Shown here piece by piece: positions 43,736 to 52,731 of a stretch of 64,000 bases of DNA. The stretch is taken from contig CAWAMD010000005.1 of assembly GCA_963783045.1 (NCBI GenBank), positions 186,001 through 250,000 of the forward strand. The letters are read 5' to 3'. The translations under genes and the position numbers were made by a program. The first letter of the stretch is position 1. Each line of letters opens with the position of its first letter. The notes below the pieces were generated by a model. It saw only the letters and a list, made by a program, of their open reading frames with translations. It did not search any database and had not been told where the DNA came from. Source of the DNA: CAWAMD01 sp963783045 (GTDB lineage Bacteria; Actinomycetota; Nitriliruptoria; Nitriliruptorales; Nitriliruptoraceae).

Positions 43736-44826
43736 GCACCGACCACGAGCCCCGCACCGCCCCTGCCGGCCCGCGCCGCCGGCGGCGGTGGTGGCGTGCC
43801 GTCTGGTGGGCGGTGGCCGCCACCGTGCTCGTCGTGGCGGTCGTGTTCCTGCGCGACCGGTGGTCGGACGTGCAGCAGGCCGGGGGCCTACCGGGCGCGC
43901 TGCCCGTCATCGGGGCCGTGGGGGTCAACCTCGTGGCCAACGGCGTGCTCGCGTACACGTGGCGGGAGGTGGTCGCGGTCACCGGCACGGTGATGCGCCT
44001 GCGAACGGCGGTCTGGATCTGGGCCTTCTCCCAGCTGACCCGCTACACGCTGAGCGGCGCCCAGGTCGGCGGCCGCGCCGTCCTCGGACGCCGCTACGGG
44101 CTGACCCTGACGACCGGCGGGGTCACCGCCCTCATCGAGATCGCCTGGCAGCTCTCCCTGAACGGGGTGCTGATGCTCGCCACGATCCCGTGGTGGCTGC
44201 CCGGCGCCGGACAGGTGCGCTGGCTCGCGGCCGTCGGGATCGTCCCTGCGGCCCTGCTCGCGTGGGGGACCGTGCATCCGATGGGGCTCCTGCGGCTCGT
44301 GGCGCGGCTGGTGACGTGGCGGCCGGTCGCGCGGCTGACCGGCCGGCGGCTCGTCGGCAAGGTCGACCAGGTCACGCTGACCCGCGCCGAGTCGGGGCGG
44401 CTCACGGCGCTCTACACCCTGAACGCGTTGCTGCGCTTCGCCGGGTTCCTCATCGTGCTCGCCGCGGTCGGCGGTGACCTGCCCGCGCTGCTGGCACGGG
44501 GCGCCGGGGCCTACGCGCTCGGCCAGTTCGTCGGTCGACTCGCGGTCTTCGCGCCCGGCGGGATCGGACCGCGGGAGGGGGTCACCGCGCTCGTCATGGG
44601 ACCGGCCATCGGAGGGCCGGCGGCCGTGCTCCTCGTCGCGGTCGTCCGGCTGACCGAGATCGCTGCAGAGCTGGTGTTCGTCGCGCTCGCGCGCCTGGTG
44701 CGCCCGGTCCCCGACGACGCGGACACGACGGGCGCCCACCGGGCCGACGATGCTGACCGCGCTGACGGCACCGGAGGTGCGGGCGGGGACGCGGCGGTCA
44801 GAGATGATCCAGATCGGTCCAGGTGA
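43711..44826 (+). CDS. Lysylphosphatidylglycerol synthase TM-family (flippase-like) membrane protein
   Basis: A 371-residue polytopic membrane protein of the UPF0104/LPG_synthase_TM family. Conserved segments are WAFSQLTRYTLSGAQVGGRAVLGRRYGL and FAPGGIGPREGVTALVMG (the PGG-G-x-R-E motif). About eight helices are present, with an acidic Asp-rich tail. It lacks the lysyl-transferase domain, so a lipid or lipid-linked-sugar flippase role is likelier than LPG synthesis. A start at GTG 43711 is assumed. Its 3' end overlaps the convergent GNAT gene by 29 bp. Confidence 0.8.
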   Translation: MGREARPLSTDHEPRTAPAGPRRRRRWWRAVWWAVAATVLVVAVVFLRDRWSDVQQAGGLPGALPVIGAVGVNLVANGVLAYTWREVVAVTGTVMRLRTAVWIWAFSQLTRYTLSGAQVGGRAVLGRRYGLTLTTGGVTALIEIAWQLSLNGVLMLATIPWWLPGAGQVRWLAAVGIVPAALLAWGTVHPMGLLRLVARLVTWRPVARLTGRRLVGKVDQVTLTRAESGRLTALYTLNALLRFAGFLIVLAAVGGDLPALLARGAGAYALGQFVGRLAVFAPGGIGPREGVTALVMGPAIGGPAAVLLVAVVRLTEIAAELVFVALARLVRPVPDDADTTGAHRADDADRADGTGGAGGDAAVRDDPDRSR

Positions 44827-45820
44827 CCGTCCAGTCCCGGTCGGTCAGGTCCGCCCCGGCCGGGTCGTTGCGGAACAGACCGAGGATCTGCTCGTTCGGC
44901 TCGAGCCGTCGCGGCAGCCGGCGGAACCCACAGGCACCGGCGAGCCGGGCGATCCGGGTGCCCGGCAGCGCGATCGTCGCCGCCCCGACGGCGCCGTCGC
45001 GATCGGCCAGCGCGGCGCTCATCACCGCACGGGCGGCGGCCACGTCCACGGCCTGCAGGTCGAGGACGTGGACGAACCGGGCCCCGAAGGCGTCGCGGAC
45101 CGTGGTTGCCGCTGCCGCGACGAGGCGGCCGTCGCGCCGCACCTCGTGGAACCGGTAGTGGCCGGCCGGCCGGTCGACGTAGCGCCAGCGCCACCAGGCC
45201 GCGTCGTGGACGACCCCGTTGTCCACGTGCCGGGCGGTGACGGCCCACAGGTCGTCGAGACCCTGTGGTGGGGCGTCGACGGCCCGGCCCCCCGGTGTCT
45301 CGCGGCGGTGGAAGACCGTCCGCCGCGCCGCACCGGCGACGGCGCGGGGCAGGTGGAAGCGGTCCGACAGCCAGGCGTCGTCGAGGGGGAGGACGTAGGC
45401 GCGCACCGGAGCGACCTCGGCCATGCCGATCTTCTTCAGTGCCCCACGGGCACGGAAGTTCGGCAGGCAGATGGTCACCGGGATGTCCCGCTCGGCGCAC
45501 TCGGCGAACACGGCCCGGGCGGTGCGCCCCATGAGCCCCTGTCCGCGGTAGTCCGGGTCGGTCGCGGCGTCGGCGGGCTTGGCAGCCGTCACGCGGCGCC
45601 CTTCGACGCGGGCCGGGACGGGCAGCACCGCGAAGTGGCACACCAGTCGGTCGCCGTCCGCCATGACCCAGGAGGCCGCCCGTCCAAAGGGGTTGTCCCA
45701 GAACTGCCAGCGCAGGACCGCCGGATCGGCCTTCGGGTTGTCGGGGAAGACCCGGCCGATCAGCGCGCAGAGGGCGTCGGTGTCGTCGGGTCCGGCCGCG
45801 CGGAGCTCCAGGTCGCTCAC
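44798..45820 (-). CDS. GNAT family N-acetyltransferase (340 aa)
   Basis: A long GNAT. The first domain carries the acetyl-CoA motif AATDPDYRGQGLMGRTARAV; the second half (RWRYVDRPAGHYRFHEVRRDGRLVAAAATT) is like the C-terminal half of double GNATs that modify sugars or peptides. GTG 45820 overlaps the stop of the PIG-L gene, so the two are coupled. Deacetylase plus acyltransferase beside a flippase suggests amino-sugar remodelling on a lipid-linked glycan. Confidence 0.72.
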   Translation of the reverse strand: MSDLELRAAGPDDTDALCALIGRVFPDNPKADPAVLRWQFWDNPFGRAASWVMADGDRLVCHFAVLPVPARVEGRRVTAAKPADAATDPDYRGQGLMGRTARAVFAECAERDIPVTICLPNFRARGALKKIGMAEVAPVRAYVLPLDDAWLSDRFHLPRAVAGAARRTVFHRRETPGGRAVDAPPQGLDDLWAVTARHVDNGVVHDAAWWRWRYVDRPAGHYRFHEVRRDGRLVAAAATTVRDAFGARFVHVLDLQAVDVAAARAVMSAALADRDGAVGAATIALPGTRIARLAGACGFRRLPRRLEPNEQILGLFRNDPAGADLTDRDWTVTWTDLDHL

Positions 45821-46597
45821 GATGCCTCCATGATGCGCATCCAGGTGAGGTAGGTGTCCGCCGTCCCCGCCACGAACCCCTCGGCGTATCCGCGGCCGCG
45901 CAGGCCGTGGACGCTGCGGTAGCGGTTGAGCGCCAGCATCGCGTCGAGGTCGAACGCCGCAGCGGCGGTGGCATGCAGCCCCATCGCGGCACGCTTGCGT
46001 CCGACGACCGGTGTGATGTCGACCAGACGGGTGATCGGCGCGGGTGTCCAGATCTCACCGCCCCAGATCTCGATCTCGTGGGCACCGACCGCGTCGCGCA
46101 GCGCGAGGTTGGCGGCGCGATGGTCGGGGTGCTCGTCACCGAACCACGGCAGCATGATGACGTTCCGGCCGGAACCCGTCGAGGTGGTGGCGGAGCTCGT
46201 CGGCCAGGTCCCGGACGCGCTCCGGCAGCGACCCGTCGGCGAAGCCGTGGAAGATCGGCGGCTCGAGCCCGAGCGTCTCGCAGGCCGCGGTGGTCTCGTC
46301 GCGCCGGCGGCGTCCGAGCTCGGCGGGGGCGAGATCCACCTGGCTCGCACGGCCGTCGGTCGCCACCACGACCCGGACGACGGCTCCGTCGAGCGCCAGT
46401 CGGGTGGCCGTGCCACCGCAGAGGAGGGTCTCGTCGTCGGGGTGCGGCGCGAGGACGAGCACCCGGTCCGCGGAGGGCAGGCCCATCCTCGGCCGGGAGG
46501 TCACGGCCGACCGGGCGACGAGCAGTCGCTCCACCGCCGGGCCGGGCAGCCGCTCGGCGAGTCGGGCGGTCAGACGGCGCAGTGGTTTGGCAGGCAT
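45817..46597 (-). CDS. PIG-L family deacetylase, frameshifted as read
   Basis: About 259 residues of a LmbE/PIG-L zinc deacetylase, which removes acetyl from GlcNAc-type sugars. The zinc motif is LAPHPDDETLLCGGT, and the second site is GDEHPDHRAA. Between them the frame shifts: plus strand GACGTTC (46159-46165) reads GAACGTC on the coding strand; deleting one A gives GFRPDVIMLPWF. ATG 46597 is the start. Its stop overlaps the GNAT gene start (GTGA). Confidence 0.75.
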
Positions 46598-46652
46598 GGC
46601 GCCAGCCTAAACAACCCGTGGCGGGACAACGGCGTGGCGCGCGACCGGGCGA

Positions 46653-46916
46653 TCAGGCGCCGCGTCGCTGCGGGCTGCACACGTCGTCGATGAGCGCGTC
46701 CCAGTCGGGGAGCAACCGGCGCAGGGTGGCTTCCCCCAGGCCCCGGTCGAGGAGGCGGCGCAGAACCTCGCGGCGGCGCGCGTCCACGGTCTGCTGCGAC
46801 GGTCCGGTGCGCGTCGTTGCGGTGCCCGCGACCGTCGGCGGGACCCGGGCGGGTACACCGTCCCACGGCGGCCGTGGCGCGCGCTGTCCAGCGTCCGTCC
46901 GCCGATGCATGAACAC
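46653..46916 (-). CDS. Small hypothetical protein (87 aa)
   Basis: Not recognised. A Pro/Arg-rich first 40 residues are followed by a helical domain, DARRREVLRRLLDRGLGEATL and RLLPDWDALIDDV, that looks folded. ATG 46916 is preceded by AGGTAGG. It is divergent from another small gene at 47150 across a 233-bp gap in which I see no clear boxes. Confidence 0.5.
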   Translation of the reverse strand: MFMHRRTDAGQRAPRPPWDGVPARVPPTVAGTATTRTGPSQQTVDARRREVLRRLLDRGLGEATLRRLLPDWDALIDDVCSPQRRGA

Positions 46917-47149
46917 CTACCTCCCCAATGGGGCGGACCATCGGAACGCCCCTCGTCACGTTGGGTGTCGGCAGCCCGGCAGGCCACCTTGACGGCCAGA
47001 CGGGCCATGGCCGATGGCAGGGGCAGCGGTGCGCGCCGACAGCACGGACCTCGAGACGCGCCTCATGGTCGTGGTCCCTGGCGTCACTGCGGGCCCCGGT
47101 CCTCGTTTGCTCTCACGAACCCCCTCGACAGCGACCAACGAGGCGCACC

Positions 47150-47401
47150 GTGGACCGCCCCGCACCGCGAGTCACCTCCGTCATGGGTGTCGCCCGTGCC
47201 CTGCTGAGCACCGTCGACACCCGCGAGACCGTCGAGGTCCTCATCGCCGAGTTCGGCTGGGACCTCACCTTCCAGGCCCTGTCGCTGCTCCGCGGCGATC
47301 ACGCCGCCGCCGCCTTCGCCGCCGCCTGGGAGCACCTCGTGACCGCCGACCTCGCCGAGCAGCTGCGCGACCTCGGCGCCGCCCGGTGGTTGCGCGACTG
47401 A
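47150..47401 (+). CDS. Small hypothetical helical protein (83 aa)
   Basis: Not recognised. Almost entirely helical: LLSTVDTRETVEVLIAEFGW, LTFQALSLLRGDHAAAAFAAAW, then LAEQLRDLGAARWLRD. GTG 47150 has GAGG at six bases; ATG 47183 is possible. It lies 32 bp upstream of the endonuclease V-like gene and may be co-transcribed. Confidence 0.55.
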   Translation: MDRPAPRVTSVMGVARALLSTVDTRETVEVLIAEFGWDLTFQALSLLRGDHAAAAFAAAWEHLVTADLAEQLRDLGAARWLRD

Positions 47402-47432
47402 TCGTCGTCCCGCGGCCGCTACGGTCGGGGGC

Positions 47433-48149
47433 ATGGCCGCCGTCGACACGCTGTCCGGGCTCTTCGCCGACCACGGCGGCCCGTGGCCTGGTGATCCGCA
47501 GAGGCTTCTTGCGCTGCAGGCCGCGCTGGCCGCTCTGAGGCCGACGCCGTGGCAGCCCGACACCGCGGTGTCGGTCGGAGCGAGCTACGTCTGCTCCCGC
47601 CGGGGCGGGGGTCCGGGCATCGCCGGGGATCCGGGCTGGGCGGCCGCCGCCCGCAAGCAGCGTGGCCAGCGTGCCGCCACGGTGACCGTGCGCGGTGTGC
47701 TGGCCGCCGGGTACCGGCCCGGACTGCTCGCGCTGCGGGAGGGATCGTTGCGGGCACGCGCCGTCCGGGCGCTCGATGCCCCGCCCGGCGTGCTCCTCGT
47801 CGATGCCACCGGGCGCGACCATCCGCGCCGTGCCGGACTGGCCCTCCACCTCGGCGCCGCCCTGCGCTGCCCGACCGTCGGGATCACCGACCGGCCGCTG
47901 GCGGCGCGGGGGGAGTGGCCGGCCGACGAACGGGGTGCGGTGAGCCCGCTCGTCCTCGACGGCGAGACCGTCGGCTGCTGGCTACGCACGCGCGCCGGCG
48001 TGCGGCCGGTCGCGGTGCACGCCGGCTGGCGGGTCGACGTGGAGACCGCCGCGGCGCTCGTGCTCGGCCAGGCAACGAAGGCGCGGACACCCCAGCCGCT
48101 GCGCGAGGCCCGGCGCGCCGCCCGCCGTGCCCGCTCGGCAGCCGGCTAG
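47433..48149 (+). CDS. Endonuclease V-like protein lacking the first catalytic Asp
   Basis: A 238-residue protein with the overall sequence of endonuclease V (cleaves near deoxyinosine). Conserved parts: GYRPGLLALREGSL with the acidic Glu103, LLVDATGRDHPRRAGLALHLG with Asp124, CPTVGITDRPL and a C-terminal VDVETAAALVLG. The first metal-binding Asp, expected in a VD-x-S-Y motif, is Gly49 in VGASYV. The enzyme may be inactive or changed. ATG 47433. Confidence 0.7.
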   Translation: MAAVDTLSGLFADHGGPWPGDPQRLLALQAALAALRPTPWQPDTAVSVGASYVCSRRGGGPGIAGDPGWAAAARKQRGQRAATVTVRGVLAAGYRPGLLALREGSLRARAVRALDAPPGVLLVDATGRDHPRRAGLALHLGAALRCPTVGITDRPLAARGEWPADERGAVSPLVLDGETVGCWLRTRAGVRPVAVHAGWRVDVETAAALVLGQATKARTPQPLREARRAARRARSAAG

Positions 48150-48205
48150 CTCCGGGGGCCGGGTGGACCGAGGACGCCGGGCGCCACGAACCCGCCGATC
48201 GGCGG

Positions 48206-49186
48206 CTACCAGGCCTTGCCGATGGCGCGGAGCGTCTGCGCCGCCCCCTCGGCGTCCATGGCGAGCGGCTGGACGACCGGCACGGTCACACCCGCGTCGA
48301 CGTAGGCGCCGATGCGCTCGGCGACGGCGCCGGGCGTGCCGAGGCAGAAGATCTCGTCGACGAGGTCGTCCGAGATGGCGGCGGCCATCTGCTCGCGGTC
48401 GCGTCCGGCCTCGAGGACCGCGTCGGCCTCCGCCTCGTAGCCCATCCACCGGTAGAAGCGGTTGTACACGGAGGTGGCGATGTACGGCGCGAAGACGTGC
48501 TTGACGATCGTGCGCGCCCCCGGGACATCGTCGGTCACCATGCAGAACAGCCGGGCCACGACACCGAAGTCGTCGGGCAGCGTCCCGCCGGCGCCCTCGC
48601 GGACCTGGTCGAGCATGATGGGGACGTGCCGTGCACCCATCTGGTTGAGGCACAGGCCGTCGGCCCCGAGCTCGCCGACCATACGCAGCGACTTCTGGTT
48701 CAGGGCGCCGAGGTAGAGCGGCACCGGCTCCGACGGCGTCGCGTGGGGGCGGTAGCCCTCCATCGCGACGTACCGCCCCTCGTAGGATCCGCGCTCGCCC
48801 CGCAGCAACGGCCGGATCGCCTCGAAGGTCTCCCGTACGTGGGTCAGCGGCCGGTCGAACGGCTGACCGGCCCACCGCTCGACGATGAGCTCCGACGACG
48901 CGCCGATGCCCAGGCTGAAGCGCCCGCCCGAGAGCTCGGCGAGGCTGATCGCCGTCATGCCGAGGACCATGGGCGAGCGCGTCTGCACGGGTACCACGGC
49001 CACGCCGAGGTCGAGGTCCGTCGTCGCGGCGAGCGCCCCGAGCTGCGTGAAGGCGTCCGGGCCCTGGACCTCCGACGCCCAGCAGGCGGTGTAGCCCCAG
49101 TCCTGGGCGCGGCGGACCACCTCGATCCCCTCGCGTGCGTTCACGCCGGTCAGCGGCAGGCTCACGGCCAGCGGTGTGTCGTTCAC
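48206..49186 (-). CDS. LLM-class F420-dependent oxidoreductase
   Basis: A 326-residue luciferase-like TIM barrel. Typical parts: VVRRAQDWGYTACWASEVQG, VVPVQTRSPMVLGMTAISLAELSGGRFSLGIGASS (core of the F420 site), HVRETFEAIRPLLRGE and VPLYLGALNQKSLRMVGELGADGLCLN. Such enzymes reduce or oxidise small molecules with F420, common in actinobacteria. GTG 49186 follows GGGAG. Single gene; substrate unknown. Confidence 0.85.
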   Translation of the reverse strand: MNDTPLAVSLPLTGVNAREGIEVVRRAQDWGYTACWASEVQGPDAFTQLGALAATTDLDLGVAVVPVQTRSPMVLGMTAISLAELSGGRFSLGIGASSELIVERWAGQPFDRPLTHVRETFEAIRPLLRGERGSYEGRYVAMEGYRPHATPSEPVPLYLGALNQKSLRMVGELGADGLCLNQMGARHVPIMLDQVREGAGGTLPDDFGVVARLFCMVTDDVPGARTIVKHVFAPYIATSVYNRFYRWMGYEAEADAVLEAGRDREQMAAAISDDLVDEIFCLGTPGAVAERIGAYVDAGVTVPVVQPLAMDAEGAAQTLRAIGKAW

Positions 49187-49432
49187 GTCGGCTCCCGTCC
49201 CGGTTCTCGTTCGTGTCGGTGCAGCGTCTCCGGGAAGACGATAGTCAGTCGCGTCCCCTGGCCCGGCGGTCGGTGGCGGGTGGGGCCGTTCGGACCGATA
49301 CTCAGGACTCGTCTGCCGGTCTGCTGGCTCAACCCACGGCCCCAAGGTGCCGACCCGCTAAGTGGTGATCGCGCGTCGCCGACAGACGCAACGAGGTATC
49401 GCCCCGACGGGCGCAACGAGGAAGGAGCGGTG

Positions 49433-49879
49433 GTGGCACGGATCCTCGTCTGTGACGACGATGCGGGCATCCGTGACCTGCTCGACGTGGCCCTCGCGAT
49501 GGACCACGACGTGATCCTGTCGGCGAACGGCAGGGACGCCCTCGAGACGCTCGGGCGGGTCAAGGGCGTCGACCTCGTCGTTCTCGACGTGATGATGCCC
49601 GACCTCGACGGGTTCGAGACGCTGCGCCGCATCCGACGCGACGAGCACCTGCGGGATCTGCCGGTGATCATGCTCACCGCCCGCGTGTCGGAGGACGACT
49701 ACCTCAGCGCCTTCCGACACGGCGCGGACGCCTACGTCTCGAAGCCGTTCGACCCCGACGACCTCGAGCACACCATCGGCGAGGTCATGGCACGGTCGCC
49801 GGAGCGCCGGCGTGAGGTCCGGGACGCCGAGCGTCACAAGGCCTCGCTGCTGCGCCAGCTCGAGAACCGCTTCACCTAG
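49433..49879 (+). CDS. Stand-alone receiver-domain response regulator
   Basis: A 148-residue CheY-like protein. The acidic pocket is VCDDDAG, the phosphorylated Asp lies in VVLDVMMPDLDGFETL, followed by LTARVSEDDYLSAFRHGADAYVSKPFD (Thr and Lys switch residues; motif shown in part). No DNA-binding domain; instead a 30-residue basic helix (RRREVRDAERHKASLLRQL) ends it. No histidine kinase is near. GTG 49433 (or 49430) follows GAAGGAG. Confidence 0.85.
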   Translation: MARILVCDDDAGIRDLLDVALAMDHDVILSANGRDALETLGRVKGVDLVVLDVMMPDLDGFETLRRIRRDEHLRDLPVIMLTARVSEDDYLSAFRHGADAYVSKPFDPDDLEHTIGEVMARSPERRREVRDAERHKASLLRQLENRFT

Positions 49880-49950
49880 CGCCCGCGCGGCCCGTCGATC
49901 GGCCCACGCGGCCCGCTGCCTCGCTGCCCACGCGGCCGCTTGGCGTGATC

Positions 49951-50090
49951 CGACGGTTTCCGTGCCTGCCGTTGGTCGGCCCCGGCCGCTCGCCTCCCAG
50001 AACCGCCGTTTGCGACGGTTCTTGTGCCTGCCGTCGCCCGCCCCGGCCGCTCGCCTCCCAGAACCGCCGTTTGCGACGGTTTCTGCGGGG
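49951..50090. repeat. Tandem 61-62-bp repeats with an internal hairpin
   Basis: Two consecutive units begin with CGACGGTT at 49951 and 50013; a third starts at 50074 and breaks off after about 17 bp. The unit contains CCCGGCCGCTCGCCTCCCAG and a hairpin AACCGCCG-TTTG-CGACGGTT (one mismatch). Together with 50171-50220 it accounts for most of the 525-bp gap 49880-50404. It may terminate response-regulator transcripts. Confidence 0.8.
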
Positions 50091-50170
50091 CGGCGAACTC
50101 GGGAAGGCCCTCCCTCGGCTCGCCCCACCGAGGCACCGCCGCCGGGCCGTCCGGCCGTGGCCGGGCCGTC

Positions 50171-50220
50171 TTGCACCCCCGTGGCTCGCCCCGTACCATT
50201 TCTTCAACAGAAACGTTGAA
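50171..50220 (+). promoter_or_regulatory. suf promoter with SufR operator
   Basis: A -35 TTGCAC (50171-50176) and a -10 TACCAT (50194-50199) are spaced by 17 bp. The predicted start point near 50206 lies inside a perfect inverted repeat TTCAAC-AGAAAC-GTTGAA (50203-50220). Its core CAAC-N6-GTTG is the SufR binding motif known from cyanobacteria. The sufR coding region starts about 200 bp downstream, so the mRNA has a long leader. Autorepression by Fe-S-loaded SufR is the inference. Confidence 0.8.
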
Positions 50221-50404
50221 AAAAGCCGGCGGTCCCACGAGCCCGTTCCCACGGGACCGGTGCGGACCCCGGCAGCGACCGACCGTAGCGGGTCCTCGCC
50301 GCCGGATCCCAGCCCGGGCCGGGCCACTGGATGCCAGGCCGGCCGAACACGACCCGGGAACGGGCCGCCGGCTACAGGATCCGGCTGCAGGCTCCGGTCC
50401 CCGC

Positions 50405-51298
50405 ATGATCCCCGACCACGACCGAAGACCATCCGTGCCACCGAACCGCGACACCGACACCTGCACACCGGAGGCCCGCGCGGCCGCCGGGGACGAGGCC
50501 GTGTCGCTGGTGTCCCTGCTCGGCGAGCAGCGGGCCGCGATCGTCGAACGGCTCCGGTGCGAGGGCGAGCAGACGGTGGCCGACCTGGCGCAGCACCTGG
50601 ACGTGTCCGAGGTGGCGACCCGCCGGCATCTGGCGGTCCTCGACGAGGACGGCTTCGTCACCGCTCGCACCGTGCCGCAGGGTCGGGGCCGTCCGGTGGC
50701 GCGGTACCGCCTCACCGAGCGGGCGCGGGCACTGTTCCCGCAGCGCTACGCGTCGATGGCGTCCGAGCTGATGGACTTCATCACCTCCGAGCACGGCCGC
50801 GAAGGGCTCCGGTCCTACCTGAAGTGGCGGCTCGAGCGGCAGACCGAGGCCTTCGGTGACGTGGTCACCGCCGCCGACCTGCACGACCGGCTGCATCAGC
50901 TCGCCGAGGCGCTGTCCGACGCCGGCTACGACGCCACCGTCGAGGAGGACGGCGCCGGCTTCCGGCTGACCCAGGACCACTGCGCGATCTACGACGTCGC
51001 GAAGCACCATCCGGAGATGTGCGCCTACGAGGCCGCCGCGTTCTCGAAGGTGCTCGGCGACGACGTGAGCATCTCGCGGCGCGACACGCTGACCCACGGC
51101 GCGACTGCCTGTGTCTGCACCGTCACGCCGCGCCGGGACACGACGGCAGGGTCGGCCACCGGCCCCGCCGACACGGAGCCCCGCGCCGCCCCGGCCGGCC
51201 CCGGGCCCCGGACCGACGCACCCGACGACCACCTGACAACCACATCCCCCACCGCATCCACCGTCCGAGCACGAGCGGACAACAGGAGCACACCGTGA
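50405..51298 (+). CDS. sufR: SufR-type iron-sulfur-sensing transcriptional regulator
   Basis: A 297-residue DeoR/ArsR-like winged-helix protein. The helix-turn-helix is LRCEGEQTVADLAQHLDVSEVATRRHLAVLDEDGFV, with GRPVARYRLTERA as the wing. Cluster cysteines are in DHCAIYDVAKHHPEMCAYE (about 193 and 207) and ACVC (about 237 and 239), typical of SufR that binds an Fe-S cluster and represses suf. A 58-residue Pro/Thr-rich tail is unusual. ATG 50405 or GTG 50435. Its stop overlaps sufB by 4 bp. Confidence 0.85.
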   Translation: MIPDHDRRPSVPPNRDTDTCTPEARAAAGDEAVSLVSLLGEQRAAIVERLRCEGEQTVADLAQHLDVSEVATRRHLAVLDEDGFVTARTVPQGRGRPVARYRLTERARALFPQRYASMASELMDFITSEHGREGLRSYLKWRLERQTEAFGDVVTAADLHDRLHQLAEALSDAGYDATVEEDGAGFRLTQDHCAIYDVAKHHPEMCAYEAAAFSKVLGDDVSISRRDTLTHGATACVCTVTPRRDTTAGSATGPADTEPRAAPAGPGPRTDAPDDHLTTTSPTASTVRARADNRSTP

Positions 51299-52731
51299 GC
51301 CAGACCACCACCGCTGCCCAGCAGCAGCAGGCCGAGGTCGCCCAGGAGCTCAGCGACTACAAGTTCGGCTGGGCCGACCGTGACGACCAGTACTCCTTCA
51401 CGTCACAGAAGGGCCTGTCGCGCGAGCTCGTCGCCGAGATCAGCGACCTCAAGGACGAGCCCGAGTGGATGCGCAAGCTCCGGCTGCGCGCCTACGACGC
51501 GTTCATGCGCCGCCCGATGCCGAACTGGGGCGCGGACCTGTCCGGCGTGCACTTCGACGACATCTACTACTTCGTGCGGGCGACCGAGAAGCAGGCCGCG
51601 TCCTGGGACGACCTGCCGGACGACATCAAGTCGACCTACGACAGGCTCGGCATCCCCGAGGCCGAGAAGCAGCGGCTGGTCGCCGGCGTCGCCGCGCAGT
51701 ACGAGTCCGAGGTCGTCTACCACAAGATCCGGGAGGACCTCGAGCAGCAGGGGGTCATCTTCCTCGACACCGACACGGCGCTGCGCGAGCACCCCGAGCT
51801 GTTCCGCAAGCACTTCGGCAAGGTGATCCCGCCCAACGACAACAAGTTCGCGGCGCTGAACACCGCCGTCTGGTCGGGCGGGTCGTTCATCTGGGTGCCC
51901 GAAGGCGTGAAGGTCGACATCCCGCTGCAGGCCTACTTCCGCATCAACAAGCAGAACATGGGCCAGTTCGAGCGGACGCTGATCATCGCCGAGCCCGGCA
52001 GCTACATCCACTACGTGGAGGGCTGCACGGCGCCGATCTACTCGTCGGACTCGCTGCACTCGGCCGTCGTCGAGATCATCGTGAAGGAGGGCGCCCGCGT
52101 CCGCTACACGACGATCCAGAACTGGTCGAACAACGTCTACAACCTCGTCACCAAGCGCGCCGCGGCCTACAAGGACGCGACGATGGAGTGGATCGACGGG
52201 AACATCGGCTCCAAGGTCACGATGAAGTACCCGGCGGTCTGGCTCATGGAGCCGGGCGCGAAGGGCGAGGTCCTCTCGGTCGCCTACGCGGCCGACGGCC
52301 AGCACCAGGACGCCGGCGCGAAGATGGTCCACGCCGCTCCGAACACGACCTCGAACATCCTCTCGAAGTCGGTCTCCAAGGGTGCCGGCCGCACCTCCTA
52401 CCGCGGGCTCGTCCAGGTCAACGAGGGCGCCCACCACGCCCGCGCTGCCGTCAAGTGCGACGCGCTCATGCTCGACACCGAGTCGCGCTCCGACACCTAC
52501 CCCTACATGGAGGTCGAGGAGGACGACGCGACGATCGAGCACGAGGCGACGGTCTCGAAGGTGTCCGACGACCAGCTGTTCTACATGCAGTCCCGCGGCA
52601 TCGGCGAGGACGAGGCCATGGCGATGATCGTCCGCGGCTTCATCGAGCCGATCGCCCGCGAGCTTCCCATGGAGTACGCGGTCGAGCTGAACCGCCTCAT
52701 CGCGCTCGAGATGGAGGGCGCGGTCGGATGA
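51295..52731 (+). CDS. sufB: Fe-S cluster assembly protein SufB
   Basis: A 478-residue scaffold subunit of SufBC2D. It has the family hallmarks: WMRKLRLRAYDAFMRRPMPNW, GVIFLDTDTALREHPELFRKHF, FERTLIIAEPGSYIHYVEGCTAP, IQNWSNNVYNLVTKRA and DTYPYMEVEEDDATIEHEATVSKV (listed in part). No intein is present, although mycobacterial sufB often carries one. GTG 51295 overlaps the sufR stop and has AGGAG upstream; it overlaps sufD by 4 bp. Confidence 0.96.
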   Translation: MSQTTTAAQQQQAEVAQELSDYKFGWADRDDQYSFTSQKGLSRELVAEISDLKDEPEWMRKLRLRAYDAFMRRPMPNWGADLSGVHFDDIYYFVRATEKQAASWDDLPDDIKSTYDRLGIPEAEKQRLVAGVAAQYESEVVYHKIREDLEQQGVIFLDTDTALREHPELFRKHFGKVIPPNDNKFAALNTAVWSGGSFIWVPEGVKVDIPLQAYFRINKQNMGQFERTLIIAEPGSYIHYVEGCTAPIYSSDSLHSAVVEIIVKEGARVRYTTIQNWSNNVYNLVTKRAAAYKDATMEWIDGNIGSKVTMKYPAVWLMEPGAKGEVLSVAYAADGQHQDAGAKMVHAAPNTTSNILSKSVSKGAGRTSYRGLVQVNEGAHHARAAVKCDALMLDTESRSDTYPYMEVEEDDATIEHEATVSKVSDDQLFYMQSRGIGEDEAMAMIVRGFIEPIARELPMEYAVELNRLIALEMEGAVG

